Of a stretch of DNA of 64,000 nucleotides, positions 1-8,233 are shown in pieces; the stretch's first letter is position 1; each line of letters starts with the position of its first letter. The stretch comes from Clostridiaceae bacterium (GTDB taxonomy: Bacteria; Bacillota; Clostridia; Acetivibrionales; DUMB01), in contig DUMB01000084.1 in the NCBI GenBank assembly GCA_012840085.1, forward strand, positions 1 through 64,000, written 5' to 3'. The notes below the pieces were generated by a model. It ran no database searches and had not been told where the DNA came from. It saw nothing but the letters and a program-made list of their open reading frames with translations. A program made the position numbers and the translations under genes.

Positions 1-2
1 TA

Positions 3-155
3 GAGGCTCGTTGTCAAGGGAACCGTGGAATAAATGCGGTAAGTAGGCTCAAGCTAAGCATAAAAATATTGACAAATTCTTACTGCAAGGAAAATGAAAA
101 ATTTGCCCACGAATACTTGACACAAACCTATATGATGCCCATGTTGAAGGCATAA
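3..155 (+). other. Possible C-terminal end of an upstream gene
   Basis: One frame stays open from the window edge to a TAA at 153-155, giving about 50 codons. The translated tail ends in MMPMLKA. I do not recognise the protein and there is no upstream context, so chance openness cannot be excluded. The next gene starts 53 nt downstream. Confidence 0.25.
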
Positions 156-208
156 TAGAAATGTGGTACAATCAGCGCATAAAAAATCTATTTCGAAAGG
201 TGACGCAG

Positions 209-1438
209 ATGAAACAGGAGCGGCAGTATCCAAAAGTTATGATAACTCCAAAGGCAGAGCGCAGTGTCAAGAACGGGCATCCATGGATATACGGGGAAGA
301 GATTCGCAAAGCAGAGGGCGTGCCCCAAAACGGCGGGCTGGTGGATGTGTTTGCAGGAAACGCCTTTATGGGTACGGGCTTTTACAACAGCGCCAGCAAG
401 ATTACCATCCGCCTTATTTCACGCAACGCCAACGATGTATTTGACGCCCGCTTTTGGCGCCGCCGTGTGGAATATGCCGTTCATTACCGCAAAACCGTCA
501 TGCCCGGTGCGTACTTCACCTGTTGCCGCCTGATTCACGGTGAGGCTGACCAGATGCCGGGGCTGACAGTGGACCGCTACGGCAGCCTTTTGTCCGTGCA
601 GATTACCTGTCTTGGCATGGAACTTGTCAAGGACATAGTTTACCGTGCTCTTTGGGATGTACTTACTGAAATGGGCGAAACTATCACTGGCATTTATGAG
701 CGCAACGACATTGCCCTGCGTACACGGGAAGGGCTAACTGAGTATAAGGACTGGTACCGGTTAGATGGCATACCTGTGCCTGAATCCGCCGTGACGGAGA
801 TATGCGAAAACGGAGTGAGATATCTGGTAGATGTGGAAAACGGGCAGAAAACCGGCTTTTTCCTGGACCAGAAGTATAACCGCGCTGCTGTGGCCCGGAT
901 TGCCAGGGGCAAGCGGGTACTGGACTGCTTTACCCATACCGGCTCCTTTGGTCTTAATGCGGCGTTGGGAGGGGCAGAGCATGTTACCTGTGTGGATGTC
1001 TCACAGTCAGCCATTGACATGGCGAAAGCAAATGCCGTACGCAACGGGGTGGACCAAAAAATGGATTTTCTGTGCGAGGATGTGTTTGACCTGCTGACAA
1101 AGCTGGCAGAGCGGAAATGCAGGGACTATGACTATATCATCCTTGACCCGCCGGCCTTTACCAAATCCCGTGAGACGGTGCAGGCCGCTGCCCGCGGATA
1201 TAAGGAGATTAACCTGAAGGCCATGAAGTTACTGCCCCGGGGCGGATATCTGGCCACTTGCAGTTGCAGCCACTTCATGACGGATGACTTATTCCGCAAA
1301 ATGCTGGCAAGCGCTGCAAAGGATGCCTCCGTGTCCCTCAGGCAGATTGAAGCCCGCCAGCAGGCCCCGGACCATCCCATCCTGTGGAATGTTCCGGAGA
1401 CGGACTACCTTAAGTTTTATATTTTCCAGGTCGTATGA
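209..1438 (+). CDS. RlmI/RlmK-type class I SAM-dependent rRNA methyltransferase
   Basis: A 409-residue protein likely to methylate a base in 23S rRNA using S-adenosylmethionine in the cytoplasm. An N-terminal PUA-like RNA-binding segment (about residues 5-75, with NGHPWIYGEE) precedes an RlmI-type central region and a Rossmann methyltransferase domain. Visible motifs are GFFLDQKYNR, the SAM-binding VLDCFTHTGSFG, the DPPAF motif (ILDPPAFTKS) and a late Cys motif TCSCSHFM, as in the COG1092 family of cytosine-5 methyltransferases. An in-frame upstream ATG exists at 161, but the ATG at 209 has a GAAAGGTG site just before it and gives the usual family N-terminus. The gene is monocistronic and followed by a terminator at 1524. 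The exact target base is not readable from the sequence. Confidence 0.9.
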   Translation: MKQERQYPKVMITPKAERSVKNGHPWIYGEEIRKAEGVPQNGGLVDVFAGNAFMGTGFYNSASKITIRLISRNANDVFDARFWRRRVEYAVHYRKTVMPGAYFTCCRLIHGEADQMPGLTVDRYGSLLSVQITCLGMELVKDIVYRALWDVLTEMGETITGIYERNDIALRTREGLTEYKDWYRLDGIPVPESAVTEICENGVRYLVDVENGQKTGFFLDQKYNRAAVARIARGKRVLDCFTHTGSFGLNAALGGAEHVTCVDVSQSAIDMAKANAVRNGVDQKMDFLCEDVFDLLTKLAERKCRDYDYIILDPPAFTKSRETVQAAARGYKEINLKAMKLLPRGGYLATCSCSHFMTDDLFRKMLASAAKDASVSLRQIEARQQAPDHPILWNVPETDYLKFYIFQVV

Positions 1439-1523
1439 CATATACTTATGACATGTATTTCGGAGAAAAATCAGCATATTATGAAAAAAGAAGAAATGTT
1501 ATAATTATAGAGGCATTGAGAGA

Positions 1524-1560
1524 CCTTGCTAATAATAAAAAAGCAAGGTTTTTTGTTTTT
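1524..1560 (+). terminator. Rho-independent terminator
   Basis: A perfect 7-bp stem CCTTGCT/AGCAAGG encloses an A-rich loop and runs directly into TTTTTTGTTTTTG. It would end transcription of the methyltransferase gene. Confidence 0.85.
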
Positions 1561-1638
1561 GTTATACTTTAGCATTGATCCTGTTGCTGATGGCATTTGT
1601 AACAACGATAGAAAAAGACTTAGAATAAATTTATGTAG

Positions 1639-1773
1639 ATGATTTTCTTCATTCTATTATTGACTGCTTATTTCTGGATGGAAAATAATTTTGACGTTTC
1701 TGCAGAAATACTTGCGAAAATATATAGCAAGAGAACAGTTGAAGTTGGATTTAAAGGAGGACTGGATAAATGA
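1639..1773 (+). CDS. Possible small membrane protein, 44 aa
   Basis: A short ATG reading frame of 44 codons starts with a hydrophobic stretch (MIFFILLLTAYFWMENN) and ends in a polar tail. Its stop overlaps the ATG of the next small gene in the arrangement aATGA, a pattern typical of translational coupling, and the next gene's AAAGGAGG site lies inside it. No clear ribosome site precedes this frame, so it may equally be the decayed tail of a longer gene. I do not recognise a family. Confidence 0.3.
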   Translation: MIFFILLLTAYFWMENNFDVSAEILAKIYSKRTVEVGFKGGLDK

Positions 1774-2020
1774 ATGAAATAAAAAAGGCACTGGATAGTG
1801 GAATGAAAAACATGCATTTTGATTAGGGTATGATAATTTAGGAAATAAAGTCAGTCTTTATGCCCAGGATGATTATTATAACAGGAAAGGTGCTAAATTC
1901 ATATGTGTTGGTGGAACTGATATTAGCGATGAGGCATTAATGCTTACTTTACAAGCTGTAGATAATTGGACGGATCAATTTGACCCTGAAAAAGATACTG
2001 TAACAATTGCCATCAAGTAA
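1770..2020 (+). pseudogene. Small hypothetical gene broken by a 1-nt frameshift
   Basis: A strong ribosome site AAAGGAGG (1753-1760) precedes an ATG that encodes MNEIKKALDSGMKNMHFD and then a TAG at 1824. A coding-like frame continues in the -1 register from 1823 (LGYDNLGNKVSLYAQ...) to a TAA at 2018-2020. Restoring one T in GATTAGGG to give GAT TTA GGG joins the two halves into one protein of about 83 residues ending DTVTIAIK. The joined product is acidic and soluble, and I do not know its family. A sequencing error could produce the same picture. A programmed frameshift seems unlikely because there is no slippery heptamer. Confidence 0.55.
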
Positions 2021-2055
2021 AGTTGTTCATTTTTTATAAATTATCACATATTTAT

Positions 2056-2100
2056 CGCCTGTTGTTATTGTGTATTGCAGCAGGCGGTTTTACTATTTTT
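2056..2100 (+). terminator. Terminator-like hairpin
   Basis: The stem CGCCTGTTG/CAGCAGGCG (one mismatch) is followed by GTTTTACTATTTTTT. It sits 36 nt after the stop of the broken small gene and would end that unit. Confidence 0.65.
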
Positions 2101-2359
2101 TGTGGACATTCACATTCAGGCATTGCACTTCATTGGCAGCTAGAACAGCCGATTTTAACACATTTTTTTATCGTACTGGCGAATTTTTACGCTTTTTTAC
2201 TTTGTTTTCAAAATTTATTGTCTCACTAATAGAATTCTTATATCATTTGGCTATAGGACTTTATTTTGTGCAAAGCCCTAATATTATGTGAACAATTTTC
2301 AGAAAGAGTCTTTGCATAAACTGAAGCACTATAATTCAAAAGTAAAAGGGGTATTTATT
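2101..2359. other. Upstream region of the OFA transporter, no gene seen
   Basis: This AT-rich stretch contains short hydrophobic open frames without ribosome sites, which I judge non-coding. No clear promoter pair with good spacing was found, though the region must supply expression of the transporter at 2360. Confidence 0.4.
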
Positions 2360-3655
2360 ATGGAAAACAATGTTACAGTTTCGACAAAGTTCAACCGTTG
2401 GATACCAGTCCTTGCAAGCGTTGCAATTCAGCTATGTTTGGGTACTGCGTATATTTGGAGTGTATTTCAGTCACATCTGATTATCAGCGAGACAACACCA
2501 AATGCTTTGTTCAATTGGCCGGCAACTCACGGAACATTGGCATATTCACTTTTGCTTGGAGTATTGACCGTCGGCAGTACAGTTGGAGGAAGTATTCAGG
2601 ATAAATTAAAACCAAGACCTGTTATTATTGCTGCAGGACTTGTTCTTGGGGCAGGTTTTTTTCTTGCTCAGTATACTACTGAAGCAACACCATGGTTGCT
2701 CTGGCTTACATATGGAGTTCTGGGCGGATTTGGAATGGGAATGGCTTATACCACTACAATTGCTTGTTGTCAAAAATGGTTTCCTGATAAAAGGGGGCTT
2801 ATAACAGGAATTATAGTCTCTGCCCTTGGATTTGGCGGGCTTATATTTACTCCTGTTGCGGAAGCATTGATTGAGAAAACCGGAGTTTTAAAGACTTTTT
2901 CCATACTTGGAATATTGTTTTTCTTTGTTAATTTAATAGGAGCATTTTTTATCAAGAATCCTCCTGAAGGTTTTAAGCCTAAGAATTGGACGCCTCCTGC
3001 AGCAAAAGACGGAATAATTTCTCAAAACTTTACTCCGTCGGAGGCTTTGAAGACACCACAGTTTTATATGATAACCTTTGCATTCATGTGTGCAACCGCT
3101 GCAGGATCAATGATGATACCTATGGCAAAAATACTTGGATTGCAACCTGACAGCGGTTTGACAAAGGAAGCAGCTGTTGCCGGAGTTATGATCATTACAG
3201 GGTTTAATTCCTTTGGCAGGCTTTTCTGGGGATGGGCTTCAGATAAGCTGGGGAGAAAGAAGACTCTGCTGGTTCTGCTTATTGTTGCCGCTGTATCAAT
3301 TGTAGGCGTATCTTTTACAAAAGCGTATTTAATGCTTGCATTTATCGCAGTAATTGGTTTCTCATATGGCGGATTTCTTGGAGTTTTCCCGGCATTGACC
3401 GCAGATTTCTGGGGAACTAAGTATGTAGCAACAATTTACGGTATGATTCTTCTTGGATTTGGCGTCGGAGCGGTTGCATCTTCCTATATTGTTGCTTATT
3501 TCAGCGCATCAAAAGCTTTTTCTACAGCATTTATAATTGCAGGGGTTGCAGCAGTAGTTGGCTTTATAATAATATCTTCATTGAAAGCTCCAAAACTGAA
3601 AGCAGAAAATAAGAGTATTAAATCTATAGAAAATAAGTTTGCTAAATCTATATAA
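2360..3655 (+). CDS. OFA-family MFS transporter (oxalate/formate antiporter-like)
   Basis: A 431-residue integral membrane protein with about 12 hydrophobic segments and the N-terminal signature IQLCLGTAYIWSVFQ typical of the oxalate/formate antiporter (OFA) family of the major facilitator superfamily. It also has the GFGMGMAYTTTIACCQKWF region and the loop-8/9 motif WGWASDKLGRKK. The family exchanges or imports small carboxylates; the substrate here is unknown, and no oxalate or formate gene lies nearby. The start at 2360 is supported by AAAAGGGG eight bases upstream; an in-frame GTG at 2288 lacks such a site. The C-terminus is a short Lys/Ser-rich cytoplasmic tail. It is monocistronic, with a terminator at 3712. 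Confidence 0.85.
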   Translation: MENNVTVSTKFNRWIPVLASVAIQLCLGTAYIWSVFQSHLIISETTPNALFNWPATHGTLAYSLLLGVLTVGSTVGGSIQDKLKPRPVIIAAGLVLGAGFFLAQYTTEATPWLLWLTYGVLGGFGMGMAYTTTIACCQKWFPDKRGLITGIIVSALGFGGLIFTPVAEALIEKTGVLKTFSILGILFFFVNLIGAFFIKNPPEGFKPKNWTPPAAKDGIISQNFTPSEALKTPQFYMITFAFMCATAAGSMMIPMAKILGLQPDSGLTKEAAVAGVMIITGFNSFGRLFWGWASDKLGRKKTLLVLLIVAAVSIVGVSFTKAYLMLAFIAVIGFSYGGFLGVFPALTADFWGTKYVATIYGMILLGFGVGAVASSYIVAYFSASKAFSTAFIIAGVAAVVGFIIISSLKAPKLKAENKSIKSIENKFAKSI

Positions 3656-3711
3656 GACAGTTTAAAAAGATTTACGAATTATGCATAATATGAATTATGT
3701 ATAATACAAGA

Positions 3712-3748
3712 GATGAGACTTCTTTTTTGGAAGTCCCATCTTTATTTA
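3712..3748 (+). terminator. Rho-independent terminator
   Basis: The stem GATGAGACTTC/GAAGTCCCATC has one mismatch and a T-rich loop, and is followed by TTTATTTATAATTTTTT. It closes the MFS transporter gene. Confidence 0.7.
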
Positions 3749-3856
3749 TAATTTTTTATTCTTACAGCATTACTCATGGGCAAAAAAGAGTAGTTGACAT
3801 AAAATAAGAGGTTGATATTTGAGAGGGTTTAATCAGGTGAGGAAGGGGGTAGTAGC

Positions 3857-4075
3857 GTGAGTTTGGATTTAAAATTTGAGCAACTGATTAAGGGAGAATT
3901 AAAGTATAAGTCTGTTAACCTGGCCCTAAATCTGTTAATTTCCAGATTGCAAAGAAAGTATGCTGCCAATAAGACACCGGCAGAATTAACAATTTGCTTG
4001 CAGGAAATGAAGGCTTTTGTTGAAAAGTACAGTTCAATTATGACAAAAGATATTGAAGAAATAAAAAAATTATAG
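3857..4075 (+). CDS. Small hypothetical protein paired with FIST-like protein
   Basis: A 72-residue, mostly helical, charged protein (MSLDLKFEQLIKGELKYKS...). The GTG start at 3857 follows a very strong GAGGAAGGGGG site. The stop lies 12 nt before the next gene's ATG, so the two are almost surely co-transcribed. There is no signal peptide, membrane segment or recognisable motif; the C-terminal half (LQEMKAFVEKYSSIMTKDIEEIKKL) could form an amphipathic helix. I do not recognise the family. Its tight linkage suggests it is a partner or regulator of the downstream sensor-like protein. A TTGACA at 3794-3799 could be part of its promoter, but no convincing -10 is placed at standard spacing. Confidence 0.7.
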   Translation: MSLDLKFEQLIKGELKYKSVNLALNLLISRLQRKYAANKTPAELTICLQEMKAFVEKYSSIMTKDIEEIKKL

Positions 4076-4087
4076 GAGGTAAAAAGA

Positions 4088-5062
4088 ATGTTTGTTACAC
4101 TTGAACGAGCAGCAGAATTAATTCGGGAAGGGAAAATTCTACATATTGCGGCAGACGAATCATTATTGGAACAATTGCCAAAAGGAAAGTGGATTGGCGG
4201 TACTACTCCTTATTTTATTACAGATGAGGGTGGTGTTACCAGTAAAGATAAGTTATTCGTCAATGAAATCTCCTGCGCAAGTGATTATAAAATTGCAGTG
4301 TACGATAAAAATAATGTGTCTGATATTACAAAGGATGCGTATCCTAACGGATTAACCTTTTTAATTATGCCTTTTGGAAGCGATGTTGCAGTGTTCTACT
4401 CCAAGGAAGCACCATATTCGGATGAATTGCTTTTAAATCCTGTAATAGGCTGGATTTCCGGATTCGATCTTTCTACAGACTCAAAGGCTAAAGTTTTCGA
4501 TGGCATTACCGGTATATCTTATTGTGATAAGGCTGTTGCGTTGCATGTTTGTTTGCCGGATGATAAGATAGCTTCTCTCGGAATTGTGAATATTTTTGAC
4601 ATTGACAACAATGATACAGTAATCGAGTTTTATGAAGACTCTTTATCAGTAAAGAAATGCCTGGTGAATGGAAAAGAAGTGGTACTTTCTGATTACATAT
4701 TAGAAAATAAAATCGACACACAGTTGCCATTAGTCGCAGATTATAATGGCGTATTGATAAATGTGTCCATTAAATCTGTTTCTGAAGAAAACTCAACAGT
4801 AGATTTTTATGCTCCTGTGTTCGCAGGGAACAAATATCATTTTGCAAGGCCTGTTAGTAATTATGCAGCAAGTTTTGCTGAGTACTTACAAGGACTTAAG
4901 GATGTAAAACCAATCTTTTCATGCAATTGTATCCTTAATTATCTCTACGGCGAACTTGAAGGGAAGTCAACACTGCCATTTACCGGGCCGGTAACTTTTG
5001 GAGAAATTGCATACCAATTATTAAATCAAACATTGGTATATGCCGAAGTAATCGATAAATAA
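4088..5062 (+). CDS. FIST-like sensory protein
   Basis: A 324-residue soluble protein. The C-terminal part (about residues 275-324) contains FSCNCILN, then GPVTFGEIAY and LLNQTLVYAEV. This matches the layout of FIST_C domains, where a Phe-Ser-Cys motif precedes a Gly-x-x-Thr-x-Gly-Glu-Ile turn and an Asn-x-Thr strand. FIST domains are proposed small-molecule sensors in signalling proteins, but here there is no fused kinase, receptor or GGDEF domain. The N-terminal half (LIREGKILHIAADESLLEQLPKGKW) resembles the family's first lobe. AGGAGG lies seven nt before the ATG. The start is 12 nt after the small upstream gene, indicating an operon. The ligand is unknown and the family call rests on motif shape only. 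Confidence 0.6.
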   Translation: MFVTLERAAELIREGKILHIAADESLLEQLPKGKWIGGTTPYFITDEGGVTSKDKLFVNEISCASDYKIAVYDKNNVSDITKDAYPNGLTFLIMPFGSDVAVFYSKEAPYSDELLLNPVIGWISGFDLSTDSKAKVFDGITGISYCDKAVALHVCLPDDKIASLGIVNIFDIDNNDTVIEFYEDSLSVKKCLVNGKEVVLSDYILENKIDTQLPLVADYNGVLINVSIKSVSEENSTVDFYAPVFAGNKYHFARPVSNYAASFAEYLQGLKDVKPIFSCNCILNYLYGELEGKSTLPFTGPVTFGEIAYQLLNQTLVYAEVIDK

Positions 5063-5102
5063 ACAACTTAAATAAACAACTAACAACTTAAATAAACAAC
5101 TT
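5057..5102. repeat. Short tandem repeat overlapping a stop codon
   Basis: The unit AAATAAACAACT(T) occurs at 5057, 5070 and 5090. The first copy includes the stop codon of the FIST-like gene. Confidence 0.75.
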
Positions 5103-5127
5103 AATTAGTAATATACCAATAGTTTTG

Positions 5128-5154
5128 GAGAGTATTTTTACTCTCTTTTTTTGT
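5128..5154 (+). terminator. Rho-independent terminator
   Basis: The perfect stem GAGAGTA/TACTCTC is closed by a short T loop and followed by TTTTTTT. It ends the FIST-like operon. Confidence 0.85.
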
Positions 5155-5251
5155 GTCCAATTATACAATTATAATAGTAGCAAATTTATAGTAGCTAATT
5201 TATATTATACATAATTCCTCTTTTGCCTTTTCAAACGTATCTGTTTATCAA

Positions 5252-5320
5252 GGATGTATAGTTGGGTGGTTCTTATAATTATTCCCAGGGATGTATGGCT
5301 TGAGGTTTCTTGTAATTACG
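5252..5320. promoter_or_regulatory. Imperfect direct repeats upstream of the DeoR regulator
   Basis: Two units starting GGATGTAT, at 5252 and 5289 (period 37), match at about 23 of 32 positions and both end in a TTCTT(A/G)TAATTA core. They lie 25-95 nt upstream of the -35 of the deoR-type gene. DeoR proteins often bind direct repeats, so these are candidate operators; this is inference. Confidence 0.4.
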
Positions 5321-5344
5321 AAAAAAACACATCCAAACAATTTT

Positions 5345-5375
5345 TTGACACAAAAGAACAAAACTGTGATATAAT
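5345..5375 (+). promoter_or_regulatory. Sigma-A-type promoter for the DeoR gene
   Basis: TTGACA (5345-5350) and TATAAT (5370-5375) are both perfect, with 19-nt spacing, about 130 nt upstream of the start codon. The long spacing leaves some doubt. Confidence 0.5.
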
Positions 5376-5505
5376 TTTCATAAATTTATTATCATAAATT
5401 ATTATTATGGCTTATTGCGCTGACATATGATGCAAGGTTTCCAATGAAATTGATATATTGTAATTTGATAATAATTATACAGCCTACTTTATAAGGGGTA
5501 ATGGA

Positions 5506-6276
5506 ATGTTTGCAATTGAGAGAATTAATAAAATAAAAGAGATATTGTATAAAGATAAACGTGTAGATGTTGTTGAGTTGAGTAAGCTTTTTTCAGTAAC
5601 TGAGGTAACTATACGCAGGGACTTAGACAAGCTCGAGAAGGAAGGTTTTTTGATCAAAACCTATGGAGGGGCTGTTCTTAACGAGGAAAATCTATCCGGA
5701 CGTGCTGTGTTGGAAACTGATGATAGTGCTATTGAAGAAAAGAGAATGATAGGAAAAATTGCATCTCAAATGATTGAAAACGGAGAAGCAATTTTCCTGA
5801 GTCCAGGAACTACATGTCTTGAAATAGCAAAGAATATGAAAAACAAAAGAATAACTGTAGTCACAAATGATTTGCTTATAGGCTATGAACTTAGAGACAG
5901 CGCAGGCATTAAGGTTATTGTTACAGGCGGGGATCTCATAAAATCAACTTCCACATTGGTGGGTTCATTTGCACTTCAGGCTTTAAGCGGGATTTATATC
6001 AACAAGGCTTTTATTGGAGTAAAAGGGGTAAATTTTGATTCAGGATATACAGTAGATAGCTATGAGGAAGCCCTAATGATGCAGGAAATAAAGAAGATAT
6101 CCAATGATATTATTATTGTAGCGGATTATACAAAGTTCAATCGTACTGCGTTTGCACGGCTTGGAGAATTGACAATGGCTAAAAAGGTTATTACAAACAA
6201 GCAAGTGCCTCCTGAATATAAAAAGTTCTATTTCGAAAATGGCATTAAAATGTTTACTGCTTTCGAGTTCGAATAG
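5506..6276 (+). CDS. DeoR-family transcriptional regulator
   Basis: A 256-residue cytoplasmic repressor-type protein. The N-terminal winged helix (residues 1-57) has the family signature VTEVTIRRDLDKLEKEGFLIKTYGGAV. It is followed by an ISOCOT-fold sugar-phosphate sensor domain with GEAIFLSPGTTCLEIAK and VVTNDLLI, plus GGDLIKSTSTLVG and FIGVKGV. Family members usually respond to a phosphorylated sugar or polyol. The ATG follows a weak GGGGTAATGGA site. It lies 47 nt upstream of the first sugar ABC ATPase and probably controls that importer. Length matches the family, and nothing is degraded. Confidence 0.9.
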   Translation: MFAIERINKIKEILYKDKRVDVVELSKLFSVTEVTIRRDLDKLEKEGFLIKTYGGAVLNEENLSGRAVLETDDSAIEEKRMIGKIASQMIENGEAIFLSPGTTCLEIAKNMKNKRITVVTNDLLIGYELRDSAGIKVIVTGGDLIKSTSTLVGSFALQALSGIYINKAFIGVKGVNFDSGYTVDSYEEALMMQEIKKISNDIIIVADYTKFNRTAFARLGELTMAKKVITNKQVPPEYKKFYFENGIKMFTAFEFE

Positions 6277-6323
6277 GCTAATTTTGAAGGAAGTCAGGTT
6301 CTTGTTAAGAGGAGGAAGTCATA

Positions 6324-7826
6324 TTGGGCGATTTTTTGGAAATGAGAAAAATAACAAAGCTGTTTGGTGATAACATCGTCCTGAAAGACGTAGATTTTAG
6401 TGTAAACAAAGGCCAGGTTCATGCACTTGTTGGTGAAAACGGGGCAGGAAAATCCACTCTGATGAAAATACTTGCGGGCGTTCATGTTGCAAATTCCGGA
6501 GAAATATATATTGACGGGAACCGGGTTGAGATTAATAACCCCAAAGAAGCACAAGAGCTTGGAATATCAATGATATATCAGGAAACAAGACTTTTTCCTG
6601 ATCTAAATGTTGCTGAAAATATATTTATCAGAAGAGAGCCTCTGAAAAATAAAGGAGGCCTCAGGCTTATTGATTGGGACAAGGTGTATTCAGAGACGGC
6701 GAAATATTTAGATTATTTTGGATTAAAAATAAATGCAAAGGCATCGGTGAATACGTTAAGCCTTGGCCAGCAAAAATTTGTTGAGATTATCAGAGCTTTG
6801 TCCCGAAATGCCAGAATTATTATAATGGATGAACCAACTGCTGCTTTCACAGAGCAGGAAATCGAGCTGCTGTTCAATGTCATTCAGGACATGAAGAAGT
6901 TGGGAATTGCCATCATTTATATATCCCACAGGCTTAATGAAGTTAAAAGGATTGCAGAAAAGGTTACTGTTCTCAGGGACGGGGAAGTAATTGAAACCTA
7001 TGAAGTATCCGATGTTGACCTCCATAAAATTATTAAAGCAATGGCAGGTAAAGAAATTTGTGACAGGTATCCCAAATTGAAAATTAGGCACGGAAAAGAG
7101 CTTTTAAGGGTTAACAACCTTTCTTATGAAGGGCGTATAAGAAATATCAGTTTTAGTTTAAAGGAAGGCGAAATTCTTGGCATTACAGGCTTGAGCGGCT
7201 CCGGCAGAAGAACTTTGGCAAAGGTTCTTTTTGGCATAAATAGACCGTATGAAGGAGAAATAATGCTAAATGGCAGAATTTTTAAAGATATGGACACCAA
7301 TAAAGCTATTGAAAACGGGCTGTGTTATGTGACAGGAATAGGAACTGACGAAGGGTTGATATTAAACGCACCTGTTACGGAAAATATTACAATAGCCAAT
7401 CTGAAGAGAATATCAAAGTTTGGGTTTCTTAATAAAGAGGAAGAAGTTTTAAAGGCCAAGGATTTAATAGAAAGGCTTGAAATTGGAGCAAACGCATATG
7501 ATATCGCAAGTAACCTAAGCGGAGGAAATCAAAAAAAAGTTATTTTTGCTAAATGGCTTTTTACAAATGCAAAAGTGTTGATAATTGATGAGCCAACTGC
7601 AGGTATTGATGTAAGTTCAAAAGTAGATATTTACAATATAATGAATGAATTGTTGTTGTCAGGTGCATCAATTATGATGATTTCTTCAGACTTTTCAGAA
7701 ATATTGGGTATGTGTGACAGAATTCTTGTGATGTATAATGGTGAGATAAGCAAGGTTTTTGAAAAAGGTGAGGCAACACAGGAAAAAATCCTATATTATG
7801 CTTCAGGTGGCAGAGACAGTGTTTAA
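6324..7826 (+). CDS. Sugar ABC importer ATPase, tandem NBD (first of two)
   Basis: A 500-residue ATPase with two fused nucleotide-binding domains, as in RbsA/RhaT/LsrA of the carbohydrate importer family 2. NBD1 has Walker A GENGAGKST, signature LSLGQQ and Walker B IIIMDEPTAAF. NBD2 has a degenerate Walker A GLSGSGRRTL, signature LSGGNQKK and Walker B IIDEPTAGID. The LPEDR motif usual in NBD2 of this family reads VTGIGTDEGL instead. A TTG start at 6324 is chosen because AGGAGG lies eight nt before it; ATG 6342 is the alternative. It follows the DeoR gene closely. A second, more canonical ATPase lies downstream, which is unusual for one transporter. Confidence 0.85.
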   Translation: MGDFLEMRKITKLFGDNIVLKDVDFSVNKGQVHALVGENGAGKSTLMKILAGVHVANSGEIYIDGNRVEINNPKEAQELGISMIYQETRLFPDLNVAENIFIRREPLKNKGGLRLIDWDKVYSETAKYLDYFGLKINAKASVNTLSLGQQKFVEIIRALSRNARIIIMDEPTAAFTEQEIELLFNVIQDMKKLGIAIIYISHRLNEVKRIAEKVTVLRDGEVIETYEVSDVDLHKIIKAMAGKEICDRYPKLKIRHGKELLRVNNLSYEGRIRNISFSLKEGEILGITGLSGSGRRTLAKVLFGINRPYEGEIMLNGRIFKDMDTNKAIENGLCYVTGIGTDEGLILNAPVTENITIANLKRISKFGFLNKEEEVLKAKDLIERLEIGANAYDIASNLSGGNQKKVIFAKWLFTNAKVLIIDEPTAGIDVSSKVDIYNIMNELLLSGASIMMISSDFSEILGMCDRILVMYNGEISKVFEKGEATQEKILYYASGGRDSV

Positions 7827-8233
7827 ATATTAAAATGTTTCTGAAAGAAAAGGTTATGAAAAAGTAACTTTCCTAAACAAACTAAAATAAACATAATAAT
7901 ACATAATAAAACACAAAAAATAATACAAAAACAGTGGGTCATCTCAATAAAACAAATATAAATGTGTAATAAATAAACATGTCAGTATTAATCAAATAAT
8001 CTTCTCTGCTTTGGGAAATATTGATTTTATCACATCTTTTGAAATTCCGGCATAAAATAATTAATACAAGAAAATTTTTTAAAAAAGAAGGATATTTATA
8101 AAGTACGGCGAATATATTAAATAAAAATACATAAATAAAAACAAATGAACATAAAAGTACTACATAAGTTTTGCACCATTTATTGTTCAAGTATATCGTT
8201 TCCTGCATTAAACAGAGGAAGGGGGCGTGTGTA
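7827..8233. other. AT-rich gap between the two ABC ATPase genes, no gene seen
   Basis: About 400 nt, very A-rich, without a convincing reading frame in either strand. A weak hairpin (AAGGTTA/TAACTTT) lies just after the first ATPase. No clean terminator or promoter pair is visible. The length is odd inside what otherwise looks like one transport operon, so an internal promoter is possible. Confidence 0.4.

Noticed and set aside
1817..1831. Programmed -1 ribosomal frameshift in the small broken gene
   Set aside because: The site CATTTTGATTAG offers no slippery heptamer with good re-pairing and no strong downstream structure. A one-base deletion or sequencing error is simpler.
2023..2291. Two short hydrophobic open frames
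   Set aside because: They lie across a terminator hairpin, have no ribosome site, and read like AT-rich non-coding DNA.
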